Source: Lysobacter sp. K5869 | GTDB taxonomy: Bacteria > Pseudomonadota > Gammaproteobacteria > Xanthomonadales > Xanthomonadaceae | Assembly: GCF_018847975.1 (NCBI RefSeq) | Contig: NZ_CP072597.1 | Span: 1,651,001-1,715,000 of the forward strand | DNA length: 64,000 bases | Direction of reading: 5' to 3' | In this document: positions 1 through 7,768 of the stretch, piece by piece | Layout of the letters: each line of letters begins with the position of its first letter | Numbering within the stretch: position 1 is the stretch's first letter | Notes under the pieces: generated by a model | Databases searched by the model: none | What the model was told of the DNA's origin: nothing | Seen by the model: the letters and a program-made list of their open reading frames with translations, nothing else | Position numbers and translations under genes: made by a program

Positions 1-470
1 TTGCCGTCCACATCCACCCCGGTGCCGGCGATGCCGAACACGCTGCGTTGGCCGGGCAAGTCGTAGGCCACGGCCCAGCCGTCGGAGAAGCTGGCACGGC
101 GCACCTTGATGCCGGCGTCGCGTTCGGCCTCTTCCGCGCCGACGAAGGCCAGCAACGCGCAACGGTCGCGGTTTTTCGCCTTCTTCCATTCCGCCAAATA
201 CACCGGCGACACCGCCGAGGCCGGTTTCGGCGCGCCCTGCCACGGCGCGGGTATGCCGCCGCCAGCGGGAGCGGGGATCGAGGACGCTTTCAGCGCCGGC
301 GCGGCCGGACCTGTCGATGCCGCGGCGACGGGCGCAGGAGCGGCCGCCTGCGCGGCCGACGTAGCGCGAGCGGCATCGGTATGAACGCGGAAACGGGCCT
401 TTTCCTCGGCCTGGGCGCCGAGAGCGCACAGGCCGACGGCCAGCGCGAGCAGAGACGGGGCGATCTTCAT
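1..470 (-). CDS. Secreted protein of unknown function (3' end outside window)
   Basis: Minus-strand gene that runs off the left edge; about 156 residues are visible from the ATG at 470. The N-terminus is a Sec signal peptide (hydrophobic LLALAVGLCALGAQA, then charged EEKARFRV). A low-complexity Ala/Pro linker follows to about residue 75, then a folded-looking part containing YLAEWKKAKNRDRCALLAF and a Gly/Asp-rich end. I recognise no family. The composition fits an exported periplasmic or outer-membrane-associated protein. The start is supported because the signal peptide begins exactly at this ATG. Confidence is good that it is a gene, low for any function. Confidence 0.6.
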   Translation of the reverse strand, partial: MKIAPSLLALAVGLCALGAQAEEKARFRVHTDAARATSAAQAAAPAPVAAASTGPAAPALKASSIPAPAGGGIPAPWQGAPKPASAVSPVYLAEWKKAKNRDRCALLAFVGAEEAERDAGIKVRRASFSDGWAVAYDLPGQRSVFGIAGTGVDVDG

Positions 471-702
471 GAGAATGCTGTCGTTCCTTGAAGCAGGGGA
501 ATGTAGTGCGGCCGGCGCGCGGGTGGCGACGGCGTGCGGTGCGATTCTAGCGAGAGCTGTGGGGGAGGGTGTTAGGCCGGCGGGGCGGCCTTCGATCAAG
601 CTCGCTGGCGCCTAGTCGGGCAATCTTGCCGAAGGGCGGAGGCCGATCATCGGCGCGCGTGCTTCCAGCAGCCCCGTAGCGCTCGGGCTCGCGCCGCAGT
701 AT

Positions 703-2148
703 CTAGGGCGCGATCTTCGGACCGTTCCGCGACGGACCGTCCGTTGCGAGCGTTTGCGCGTGAGCTTGTTGCCGCGCGTGTTCCTGATTGAGTTGTTCGA
801 CGCGATCCAGGCTCTTCTCCGCGGGCACTTGGGCCGCGACATCGGCATTCACCGCGAGATGGTGATGCGGGCCCGCCGGCCCGTGCGGCGAGGCATACCC
901 GATAAGGTTCGTCGCGCCGTCCGCGCCTTTGCCGACGACGACACCGGAAAGGTATTGCCCCACGAGGACATCGCCTTTCACCGCCGCCAAGCCGGCCGCG
1001 GCGAGATTGCGCGCTTCGACGTCGCTCCAGCGGCCGTCGGCCTGCGCCGCGCGGTGGAACCGCTCGAACGTCGGATAATCGGGATGCCCTGGGCTGTCCG
1101 CGCGAAACGCGGGCCGCGCCGCGGTGGCTTCGACACCGACATCCCTCGGGCCGGGTTCGGGCATTCCCGTGCTGGTGTCGTTGACGGTCTTCCACGCCAG
1201 CTTGCCGTCGCTGGTGTCGGTGAAGCTGAAACTCTGGGCGGCCCCAGGCAGGTTCACCCCGTTGCGTTCGATCTGAGCGAGGTCGAGCCGCAAGCGCTTC
1301 AGATCGAGGTGGATATCCGGGACGGCTTGCGTCGTGTCCTTGGCGATGTCGGCGTGGACGGCCGCGATCGTGGCGAGTACGGTCGGCCCGTAGTAGTTGC
1401 GGTAATTCGAGTCGCCGTTTCGGCCGAGGCTTGCGCCTTGGTCGTAATGGCAGGCTGCTACGGCTTCGACGGCGGGGCTTTTGAAGCGGTTTCCCGTGAG
1501 TTGGAAACCGTGCTTGGAAAGCTCGATGTCAGGCGCCAACTCGACCTGTCCGGTGGTCTCGTGTCGCTTGACGCAGCCGGTGGACGCATCCACACGTTCT
1601 AGAAATTGTTGGAGATTGTATCCGCCGGGCCGGCTGCCGATCCGGCTCGCTACCGAATTCATGCTGATGAGTTCGGACAGCGCTTCGTCGTTGCGAGTGA
1701 AGTTCAAGTAACGCTCTGCGTCCGCGGTGACGTCGATCTGCGATGTGTTGCCCAAGCCTTCCGTCAGTTTGATTTCGATGGCGGATGAGAGCCGATCGAT
1801 CTCTGCCGACCGCGCCTTTTCGGTTAGCGCGTGGCCTGTTTCGTGCCCCAGGATCGCGGCGATGTTGTCGATGCGGGCAATCGCATCGCCCAAGTCCTGT
1901 GTAAACCCGTTGATGCCGACGAAGACAGTGCCGCTCTTTCGATCGTAATGGCCGCCTTCGTTCCCTTCGCGGGTGATGCCGATATGCTTCAGCGTCCGCT
2001 GTTTCACCGCATCGACCATCACGTGGGTGAGGTAAGGCGAACTCGCGATGGCGGCCTCGACATCGTTGGCCGCGTTCGGCGGAAGGCCTGTTTGCCCGGC
2101 GAACTCGTCGACGAGGGCGCGCAGCGGCGACGGCAACGGCCTAGCCAT
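703..2148 (-). CDS. Predicted type IV secretion effector: HExxH metallopeptidase-like protein with C-terminal XVIPCD
   Basis: 481 residues. The N-terminal half carries ILGHETGHALTE (HETGH at residues 102-106, the zinc-peptidase HExxH pattern) and a downstream acidic helix NDEALSELI (about 153-161) that could give the third zinc ligand. Residues about 348-470 look like the XVIPCD, the signal by which Xanthomonadaceae VirD4 recruits antibacterial effectors: PGHPDYPTFERF, a conserved NLAAAGLAAV helix, a Val-Asn-Ala-Asp strand, KSLDRVEQLNQ, then a Gln-rich tail. I chose ATG 2148 because it overlaps the stop of the lipoprotein gene by 8 bases (translational coupling) and removes an unlikely 24-residue extension. 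The immunity-first, effector-second order is typical of X-T4SS pairs. The toxic activity (peptidase against an envelope target) is inferred. Confidence 0.72.
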   Translation of the reverse strand: MARPLPSPLRALVDEFAGQTGLPPNAANDVEAAIASSPYLTHVMVDAVKQRTLKHIGITREGNEGGHYDRKSGTVFVGINGFTQDLGDAIARIDNIAAILGHETGHALTEKARSAEIDRLSSAIEIKLTEGLGNTSQIDVTADAERYLNFTRNDEALSELISMNSVASRIGSRPGGYNLQQFLERVDASTGCVKRHETTGQVELAPDIELSKHGFQLTGNRFKSPAVEAVAACHYDQGASLGRNGDSNYRNYYGPTVLATIAAVHADIAKDTTQAVPDIHLDLKRLRLDLAQIERNGVNLPGAAQSFSFTDTSDGKLAWKTVNDTSTGMPEPGPRDVGVEATAARPAFRADSPGHPDYPTFERFHRAAQADGRWSDVEARNLAAAGLAAVKGDVLVGQYLSGVVVGKGADGATNLIGYASPHGPAGPHHHLAVNADVAAQVPAEKSLDRVEQLNQEHARQQAHAQTLATDGPSRNGPKIAP

Positions 2149-2980
2149 AATCGACCTCGTCGTCGTTGGCGTCGATAGTGATGAAAAACACGCAAGGCCG
2201 TCCCTTCGGATCGGAACCATCCAGCGCGCGGTACAGGTTCACGACCACGTAGAAGGTGATGTGATTGGCTGGAACGTCCTTGCGGAAACCCCAGCGTTCC
2301 TTGAGGCCCGACGGGCCTTTTCCGCGCGAATAACCCAGCGCGGCGATATCGTCGCTCAGTGGGGCGAAATCCAGGCTGCAAGCAGCCGGTGCGTTCTCGC
2401 GTTGACGCGGGTCGCCCTTCCACCCGGCGGGCGTCCAGTAAATGCCCACATGCTTCCCGGGCGGCCCTTCCGAGTACAAGGTGCTTACCCTGACGGCGTA
2501 ACGGCCTCCACCGGTGAGCTGGCCTTGGACCGCTCGGCTGTCGGCGTCCTCCGGGTCCGGTCCCAACGGAACGCCCAGAACCTTCGCCACATGCGCCGAC
2601 TCTGTATCCCGAGCGGTCGTCAGGCTGCCGATCAGCGCCAGCACGCGCTTACGCAGTTCCTCGTTCGCCAAGGCTGGCCCTTGCGGCATCGGAAGACGCG
2701 CGGACGAGGGCGGGGCGGGCTTCGGCGGCGGCATCGCGCTCGCGGCCGCGGCGGCGGCGCGGTCGGCTGCGGCCGCTGCTTCGTCGGCGGCTTGCTCGGG
2801 TGTGGTGGCGTCGATGGGAGTGGAAGACGGAGCCGTCATGGCGGTGTTCTCCTTGGGTGTTTCAGGCGCGGACGTCGCCGGCGGCTGCGCGCACGCCGCG
2901 AGGCCCGCGAGGGCCAAAGGCAGCAGCCAGGAAAAGAAAGCGACGCTAGGGCGGGCTAGGGCGTTCCTTGTCGCGCTCAT
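2141..2980 (-). CDS. Lipoprotein, candidate immunity protein for the adjacent T4SS effector
   Basis: 279 residues. The signal peptide ends in a lipobox (LAGLAAC, Cys30), so a periplasm-facing lipoprotein is predicted. Residues about 35-105 are an Ala/Pro/Thr-rich tether. A folded C-terminal domain (about 110-279) has mixed charged and aromatic segments such as GKHVGIYWTPAGW and ITFYVVVNLYRALDG. The start ATG at 2980 has a good AAGGAG ribosome site. It is the first gene of a two-gene unit overlapping the effector gene by 8 bases. Known X-T4SS immunity proteins are often periplasmic lipoproteins encoded next to their effector, so immunity is the best reading. No sequence family was recognised for the C-terminal domain, so it could be an unrelated lipoprotein. 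Confidence 0.6.
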   Translation of the reverse strand: MSATRNALARPSVAFFSWLLPLALAGLAACAQPPATSAPETPKENTAMTAPSSTPIDATTPEQAADEAAAAADRAAAAAASAMPPPKPAPPSSARLPMPQGPALANEELRKRVLALIGSLTTARDTESAHVAKVLGVPLGPDPEDADSRAVQGQLTGGGRYAVRVSTLYSEGPPGKHVGIYWTPAGWKGDPRQRENAPAACSLDFAPLSDDIAALGYSRGKGPSGLKERWGFRKDVPANHITFYVVVNLYRALDGSDPKGRPCVFFITIDANDDEVDYG

Positions 2981-3269
2981 ATGGTCTCCTTCACCAACGC
3001 ACGGCCCTGGGGGAATTACGGGCGCAGTGGTGTCGCGCCCACAATGCGCAAACGGGCGCTGGGCTTCAAGGCGTTATTTCTCCAGCCAATTGGTGGCTTA
3101 TCGAGAAAAACGGCGCGGATTTGAGCGGTTTGGGTGAAGGTGTGCCCGGATGGCATTGCCAGGGCGCGAAGACGCTGGCGAACGCAAAGCGGTGTGCTGG
3201 CACCGTGTGCGCGTCAGAGCCGGCGCCAGTTTCGCGAGCGGCCGGCTGAGAGGTTTTAGGCGGCGAGGC

Positions 3270-3629
3270 TCAGTCTTCGATCAAGCCGAGCAGCATCTTG
3301 CGCTTTTTGGCCGAGAGTTCGCGATAGCGCAGCAACAGCAGTTGCTCGTCTTGTGTCTCGGCCGTGCGGGCCAGGTTTTCCGCGCTGGTGCGTGGCTTTT
3401 TAGTCACCGAATTTCCAGCACCTTTGCCGGCGATCAGCCAGTCGAGTGTCATTCCGTCCTTCGCGAATATGCGAAGGAACCCTTCGAGATGCCGAAGATT
3501 TGGTTCTCCCCTGTTGGTTTCCCATTTGGAAACCGTGGCGGATGAGACCTCAAGCTCGAAACCGAGCTTTTCTTGGGACCATCCGCGCCTTTCCCGGAGT
3601 GACCGCAGCCTTGAGCCAAAAGTATCCAT
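3270..3629 (-). CDS. XRE-family helix-turn-helix transcriptional repressor
   Basis: 119 residues. Residues about 5-60 form a classical XRE/Cro-CI DNA-binding domain: LRSLRERRGWSQEKLG, then VSSATVSKWETNRGEPN, then LEGFLRIFAKDGMTLDWLIAG. The C-terminal 55 residues are charged (ELSAKKRKMLLGLIED) and resemble short CI-like repressors that dimerise without a peptidase domain. It diverges from the small gene at 3746. No Shine-Dalgarno is visible before the ATG, and a TATACA box lies about ten bases upstream on this strand, so the mRNA may be nearly leaderless, as for some phage maintenance promoters. Autoregulation through the palindromes at 3683-3725 is inferred. Confidence 0.8.
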   Translation of the reverse strand: MDTFGSRLRSLRERRGWSQEKLGFELEVSSATVSKWETNRGEPNLRHLEGFLRIFAKDGMTLDWLIAGKGAGNSVTKKPRTSAENLARTAETQDEQLLLLRYRELSAKKRKMLLGLIED

Positions 3630-3674
3630 AAAGGAAGTTTGTATAACGCCGTCGAAATTGTCCTCTTAAAAACG

Positions 3675-3725
3675 TTGACATGGAATTTTCGATAAACGAA
3701 AATTCGGGCGTGCTCGATTCGAGCA
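3675..3725 (+). promoter_or_regulatory. Promoter with two operator-like palindromes between divergent XRE-type genes
   Basis: TTGACA at 3675-3680 is followed after 17 bases by GAAAAT (3698-3703), a plausible sigma-70 promoter reading toward 3746. A perfect inverted repeat GAATTTTCG-ATAAA-CGAAAATTC (3683-3691 and 3697-3705) covers the spacer and -10 box. A second palindrome TGCTCGA-T-TCGAGCA lies at 3711-3725, just before the ribosome site AAGGAGG (3734-3740). The position suggests repression by the XRE protein encoded at 3629. The stretch is much AT-richer than its surroundings. Confidence 0.5.
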
Positions 3726-3745
3726 TGTAATTGAAGGAGGCATGC

Positions 3746-4000
3746 ATGGACGCCGCTCCAATCACCGACCTCGCCAAGGCCCGCTTCGCCCGCTACCTGC
3801 GCCCGGACGACACCCTAGACATCGCCGCGATCCAGCGCATCGCCCACGAACTGCAGGTGCCGATGGCCTACCTGTTCACCGACACCGACGTCCTGGCCCA
3901 GATGGTGCTGGCCTTCGGGCTGCTGCCGGAGGACCGGCAACGCGCGACCCTGGCCCGGTTGCAGCGCGAACTGTTCCCCAAAGGCCCGCGCCGGCGCTGA
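3746..4000 (+). CDS. Small protein resembling the C-terminal part of an XRE repressor
   Basis: 84 residues, starting at ATG 3746, five bases behind a strong AAGGAGG; the ATG at 3742 is out of frame and too close to it. DIAAIQRIAHELQVPMAYLF matches the last helices of XRE domains, where a repressor counts through a helix and ends at a 'VPxAYLF' turn. MVLAFGLLPEDRQRATLARL resembles the tail of such repressors. The first recognition helices are missing, so it is either a shortened regulator or a partner that heterodimerises with the divergent XRE protein. It reads away from the shared operator region. Function is not known. Confidence 0.6.
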   Translation: MDAAPITDLAKARFARYLRPDDTLDIAAIQRIAHELQVPMAYLFTDTDVLAQMVLAFGLLPEDRQRATLARLQRELFPKGPRRR

Positions 4001-4054
4001 CGCCCCGCGCCGGGCGCTTCCGGCGCGCCGGGCCGCCGTACTAGACTGCGGCGT

Positions 4055-4600
4055 ATGCGAAATCCCCTACAAGAACAGCTGCTCAAGGCCGGCCTGGCGA
4101 AGAAGTCCCAGGCCACCCAGGCCGTGCGCGAGCAGAACAAGCAGCGCCAGTCCAAGAACCCGCAGGCGCCCAGCGCCGAACAGGCCGAGGCCGAACGCGC
4201 CCGCGCCGAAAAGGTCGAACGCGACCGCGCGCTGGAGGCCGAGCGCAAGGCGCAGGCGCGCGCGCATGAGGCGCGGGCGCAGGTGCATCAGATCGTCGAG
4301 CAGAACAAGGTCAAGCGGAAGGGCGAGATCGCCTATCGCTTCAACGACGGCGAGGCGATCAGGACGTTGTATGTCGATGCGGCGCTGCGCACGCAGCTCG
4401 CTGGCGGCGCGTTGGCGATCGTGCGTCACGGCGACGATTACGAACTGATCCCGCGCGCGGCGGCGGAGAAGGTGCGCGAGCGCGATGCGGCGATGGTGGT
4501 GCTCGATCACAGCGTCAAGCCGATGGCCGCGGCGCAGGAGCTGAGCGAGGACGACGCGTACTACGCGCAGTTTCAGGTGCCGGACGATTTGATCTGGTAA
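4055..4600 (+). CDS. DUF2058 family protein (YaiL-like)
   Basis: 181 residues, the normal family length. The N-terminus MRNPLQEQLLKAGLAKKSQ is the hallmark of DUF2058/YaiL. A long, highly charged Ala/Glu/Arg helix (about 30-90) is probably a coiled coil. The C-terminal domain contains AYRFNDGEAIRTLYVD, LAIVRHGDDYELIP and VVLDHS, and ends in DDAYYAQFQVPDDLIW, as expected for the family. Family members are described as nucleoid- or polynucleotide-associated, but the biochemical role is unclear. It is a single gene 55 bases behind the small XRE-like gene. Identity of the family is quite sure. Confidence 0.88.
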   Translation: MRNPLQEQLLKAGLAKKSQATQAVREQNKQRQSKNPQAPSAEQAEAERARAEKVERDRALEAERKAQARAHEARAQVHQIVEQNKVKRKGEIAYRFNDGEAIRTLYVDAALRTQLAGGALAIVRHGDDYELIPRAAAEKVRERDAAMVVLDHSVKPMAAAQELSEDDAYYAQFQVPDDLIW

Positions 4601-4628
4601 CAGCGCAGACGCTTTAGGGGACGTGCGC

Positions 4629-5183
4629 ATGTGGTGGAAGGCATTTCCGCGTTGCACGGTGCAGGGGCCGGTGGAGCCCGTGCCGTACGCCCATTTCGCC
4701 ACCCACGGTGCGGTTCCGCAGAAGTGCCGGCGTTGCTATTTCATGCTGGAAGGCGAATGCACGCGCGCCATCGACCAGGTGGCGGGCTATCTCGCATTGG
4801 ATCATGGGCCGTGTCCGGTGCCCGGGTCTGGCGCGCCGGTGCGGATCCTGGCGACGGCTACGCAGGCGGGCGGCTACGTGCCAGGGAAATGCCTGGGTTG
4901 CGAGCATCTGGACGCGACGCTGGCGGTCTGCAACTACCAGCGCAGCCGTTGGGGCGACTGGTCGCGCACGCTCGACTGGGGCGATTGGGAACCGGACGTA
5001 CCGAATCTTGGGGTAATCCGAGACCGTTACGTTTCTCCGGATTTGGTGCGCGCGGTGTGCGAGGAGCGGCGCAACGATGCGCTGAAGATTTTTCTTGCGA
5101 CCAACGATGGCGCCGGATTCGCCGAAGCGTTGAAGGCTTACCAGGAGCTGCGCCTGCGCTGGGAATCGAGGCGCGAGGCTTGA
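4629..5183 (+). CDS. Cysteine-rich protein of unknown function
   Basis: 184 residues. Cys pairs suggest metal binding: KCRRCYF near residue 38, CLGCEHLD near 99 and ATLAVCNYQ. The remainder is rich in Trp (RWGDWSRTLDWGDWEPD). The C-terminal 45 residues form an amphipathic helix ending in RWESRREA. I preferred ATG 4629 over GTG 4623 because the purine-rich AGGGGA lies at a better distance from it. No signal peptide or membrane segment is present, so it should be cytosolic. No family was recognised. Confidence 0.6.
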   Translation: MWWKAFPRCTVQGPVEPVPYAHFATHGAVPQKCRRCYFMLEGECTRAIDQVAGYLALDHGPCPVPGSGAPVRILATATQAGGYVPGKCLGCEHLDATLAVCNYQRSRWGDWSRTLDWGDWEPDVPNLGVIRDRYVSPDLVRAVCEERRNDALKIFLATNDGAGFAEALKAYQELRLRWESRREA

Positions 5184-5249
5184 TACGTTCGATATGGCCG
5201 CCTGCGGCGCATGGCCGATAAGGGCGGCGTATCAGTAGAATCGACGCGC

Positions 5250-5378
5250 ATGACCGATACGGCGGCGCTCAAGCGCGCGATCGGAATCTGCCGCGAGCAT
5301 TCTCGCGGCGAGGAGCGCTGGGCTGTGTTCGAGCGCTGCGAAGAATGCACTGGCGAAGGTGTGGTGGAAGCGGGTTAG
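5250..5378 (+). CDS. Possible small protein with a CxxC motif
   Basis: A 42-codon frame beginning ATG 5250: MTDTAALKRAIGIC, then EERWAVFERCEECTGEG and a stop at 5376-5378. Three Cys residues including CEEC hint at metal binding or a redox pair, as in its upstream neighbour at 4629. Its end overlaps the tail of the convergent TPR gene by four bases. No convincing ribosome site is visible. It could be a real small gene or a chance frame in GC-rich DNA. Confidence 0.35.
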   Translation: MTDTAALKRAIGICREHSRGEERWAVFERCEECTGEGVVEAG

Positions 5379-6286
5379 CGCTTCGGAGGCGCCGGAGGCG
5401 CTTCAGGCGGCGGCTCGCAGATTCCGCAGGCGATGTCCGCGGGCTTGGGTTCTTTGTCGGCCTTGGCCAGCACCTCGCGCACATGCGCCTGCCGCCGATC
5501 CATCAGCGCATCGCGCGGCGCGCCGTAGCGCACGGCCAGATCGTACAGCGCGGCGGCGTTTTCGACCGGGCCGCCGGCCAGATTCAACGTCGCCCAATCC
5601 ATCAATAGATTCGCCACCACCGGATCGGGTGCGGCGACGAAGGTGGTGCGTTCGGAAAGTTGGTAGCTGAGAGCGAAGTTGAGTTGCCACAGCGCGACGG
5701 GGCGGCCGTCGTTGCCCGCCGGCAGCTTGGTCGGCAGCGGCGGCACCACGTCATCGGAGAAACTGACGCCGGCGATGGAGCGTCCTTTCAAATAGTTCGG
5801 GTCGGTCGCCATCTCGGCTTTTGCTTCGAGAATTCGCGCGTGCAGCCACTCGGTGCGGTAGTGCTCGTTGGGATCGCGCTTCATGCCGATGCGGATCCAG
5901 CGCAGCGCGACGCGGTCGTGGCCGCTGAGTTCGAGCACGGTGCCGAGGTTCGCGGCGGTCTGCGCGTGGCCCGGGAACAGCCGTTCGACGGTGAGGAAGT
6001 GTTCGATGGCGCGCGAATACTTGCCCTGGCGGATCAGGACGACGCCGAGGTCGTTGAGGGTGTCGAAGCCGGGCGATTTGAGCGCCCGTTCGATGGTGTG
6101 CTTGACCCAGATATCGTCGGGCCCGACTTTGTACGGCCGCATGCTGGAGGTCAGCTCGGTGCCGATATACCAGTTCGGATGGAACTTGCGGCCGGTGTAG
6201 TCGGTGCCGACGGTGTTGATGCACGCCGCTGCCGCGGGCGCCAGCGACAGCAGAGCCAGTGCCGCCATCAATCGCAACGTCTTCAT
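5375..6286 (-). CDS. Secreted tetratricopeptide-repeat protein
   Basis: 303 residues from ATG 6286, where a Sec signal peptide begins (MKTLRLMAALALLSLAPAAA, cleaved before ACIN). Two or three TPR-like helical pairs occupy about 70-150: LNDLGVVLIRQGKYSRAIEH, then AQTAANLGTVLELSG. A further helical part follows (ALWQLNFALSYQLSERTTF), and the C-terminus has a CGICEP cysteine pair and a Pro-rich tail. The protein is likely periplasmic and probably a scaffold; substrate or partner is unknown. The longer upstream frame is rejected because it would bury the signal peptide. Confidence 0.72.
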   Translation of the reverse strand: MKTLRLMAALALLSLAPAAAACINTVGTDYTGRKFHPNWYIGTELTSSMRPYKVGPDDIWVKHTIERALKSPGFDTLNDLGVVLIRQGKYSRAIEHFLTVERLFPGHAQTAANLGTVLELSGHDRVALRWIRIGMKRDPNEHYRTEWLHARILEAKAEMATDPNYLKGRSIAGVSFSDDVVPPLPTKLPAGNDGRPVALWQLNFALSYQLSERTTFVAAPDPVVANLLMDWATLNLAGGPVENAAALYDLAVRYGAPRDALMDRRQAHVREVLAKADKEPKPADIACGICEPPPEAPPAPPKR

Positions 6287-6415
6287 CGCCTCGTCCCCTG
6301 AGATTCGTCCGTGAGCCTGCGAGAGCCAGTCTGCCAAAGCCCGCCGGTCGCCGCCATCTTGCCGCGGCCGCGCGGATGCGCTGAAGTAGGCGCAGCGTCC
6401 CTCGAGGGTTCCGCC

Positions 6416-6685
6416 ATGGCCGTATTCCGCCTGCCTTTGCACCGGATCGAGGCGCGCTTCGGCGCCGGCAAGTTCGACGACGCCTGCGACGCCATCGCGG
6501 GCTGGCTGGTCGAGGTGGGCGGCGACGCGGATCGCCATCGCATCGGCCACACCTTCGACACCGCGCATCCGAATCCGCAGTTCCACACCTTGGTGCTGAT
6601 CATCGACGGCGTACCGCCGGAGGTGCGCGATCGCTTGTCGGCGCAGTTGCTGGAATCGGGGTTGATCGAAGCCGGGCATCACTGA
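6416..6685 (+). CDS. Conserved-looking small hypothetical protein
   Basis: 89 residues starting at ATG 6416 (MAVFRLPLHRIEARF). The sequence is evenly mixed and well-folded looking (DDACDAIAGWLVEVGG, FHTLVLIIDGVPPEVRDRL) with a His-containing centre (RHRIGHTFDTAHPNPQFH). There is no signal peptide or membrane helix. It lies 62 bases before the DUF1697 gene, and the two may be cotranscribed. I do not recognise a family. Confidence 0.55.
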   Translation: MAVFRLPLHRIEARFGAGKFDDACDAIAGWLVEVGGDADRHRIGHTFDTAHPNPQFHTLVLIIDGVPPEVRDRLSAQLLESGLIEAGHH

Positions 6686-6747
6686 CGGCGCTTGCGCCGC
6701 GGCGCGCGCTGTTCTGAAATGGCGGCCTTCGTCCCGGAGCCGTGCCC

Positions 6748-7269
6748 ATGCCCGCCGTTCGCACCTTCATCGCTTTGTTGCGCGCCGTGAACGTCGGCGG
6801 CACCGGCAAGCTGCCGATGGCCGATCTGCGCGCGATGTGCGAGTCGCTCGGGTTTGAGGACGTGCGCACCTACATCGCCAGCGGCAACGTGGTGTTCCGC
6901 ACGAGCTTGAGCGCGGCCAAGGCCAAGGCGGCGCTCGAAGGCGCGTTGCACGAGTACGCCGGCAAGCCGGTCGGCGCGGTGGTGCGCACGGCGGACGAGA
7001 TGGCGAAGGCCTTGGCGGCCAATCCGTTCGCGCAGGCCGCGCCGAACCGCGCGGTGTTGATCTTTCTCGACGCGGCGCCGCCGGCGGATGCGTTGGATGC
7101 GGCGAAGCACCGCAAGGACGAAGAGATCGCGCTCGGCGAGCGCGAGATCTATGTGCATTACGGCGATGGGATGGCCGATTCCCGGCTGGTCATCCCGGCG
7201 GCGAAGGCGGGGACGGCGCGGAATCTCAATACGGTGGCTAAGTTGATCGAGATGGCGGGCGAGTCGTGA
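6748..7269 (+). CDS. DUF1697 domain-containing protein
   Basis: 173 residues. The opening FIALLRAVNVGGTGKLPM and the LGFEDVRTYIASGNVVF segment are the signatures of DUF1697, a small cytosolic family of unknown biochemical role. The end has RNLNTVAKLIEMA as in the family. ATG 6748 was taken over GTG 6742, two codons upstream; the difference is trivial. Its stop overlaps the GTG start of the next gene by four bases (GTGA), so the two are translationally coupled. Confidence 0.9.
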   Translation: MPAVRTFIALLRAVNVGGTGKLPMADLRAMCESLGFEDVRTYIASGNVVFRTSLSAAKAKAALEGALHEYAGKPVGAVVRTADEMAKALAANPFAQAAPNRAVLIFLDAAPPADALDAAKHRKDEEIALGEREIYVHYGDGMADSRLVIPAAKAGTARNLNTVAKLIEMAGES

Positions 7270-7652
7270 GCGGGGTGGAAATTCTCGACCGAGTGGATGC
7301 CGCCGATGGCTGCGGATCGGTCGAGTTCGTGCGCCGCGGCGATGGAAGCTACGGCTATCGGGAGTCGGATCCCGACGGAATCGGAGGCTGGCGTTGTCGC
7401 AGTCAAAACGCTTCGCGTTTCGATAGTCTGGAAACCGCCCGCGCTGAAGCCGCCAGCCGGATTGCATGGTTGCGGCGCGAACTGGCTTGGCCGGCGCGCG
7501 ATCTGGCGCCGGTGGCGGTGGAGCAACCAGTAGCGGGATTGCTGCGATGCGCGTACTGCGGCATCAGCTTCTCGCTGAGCGATCAGGACCGCTGGGGCGG
7601 TGGCCGCCATCTGCGCTGTGGGCAACGTTTGATCGTTATGGCCGCGTCCTGA
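7266..7652 (+). CDS. Hypothetical protein with a C-terminal CxxC knuckle
   Basis: 128 residues from GTG 7266, overlapping the DUF1697 stop by four bases, which decides the start. Residues 1-85 contain charged and aromatic segments (VEFVRRGDGSYGYRESD, ARAEAASRIAWLRRELAW). The C-terminal third has LRCAYCGISFSLSDQDRW and a later LRCGQ, a likely zinc knuckle. No membrane part. Coupling suggests a shared role with DUF1697, but none is known. Confidence 0.6.
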   Translation: MSGVEILDRVDAADGCGSVEFVRRGDGSYGYRESDPDGIGGWRCRSQNASRFDSLETARAEAASRIAWLRRELAWPARDLAPVAVEQPVAGLLRCAYCGISFSLSDQDRWGGGRHLRCGQRLIVMAAS

Positions 7653-7768
7653 GTCGAACGTCGCTTACGCTGGGTTGAGCTTTTCGGCGATCGCCTGAAC
7701 CCCACCGGGTAGGGCGAGCGTTGTCGATCGAAATGGCGGACGAGGTGTCATCGCGCCCGCCACCGTGT

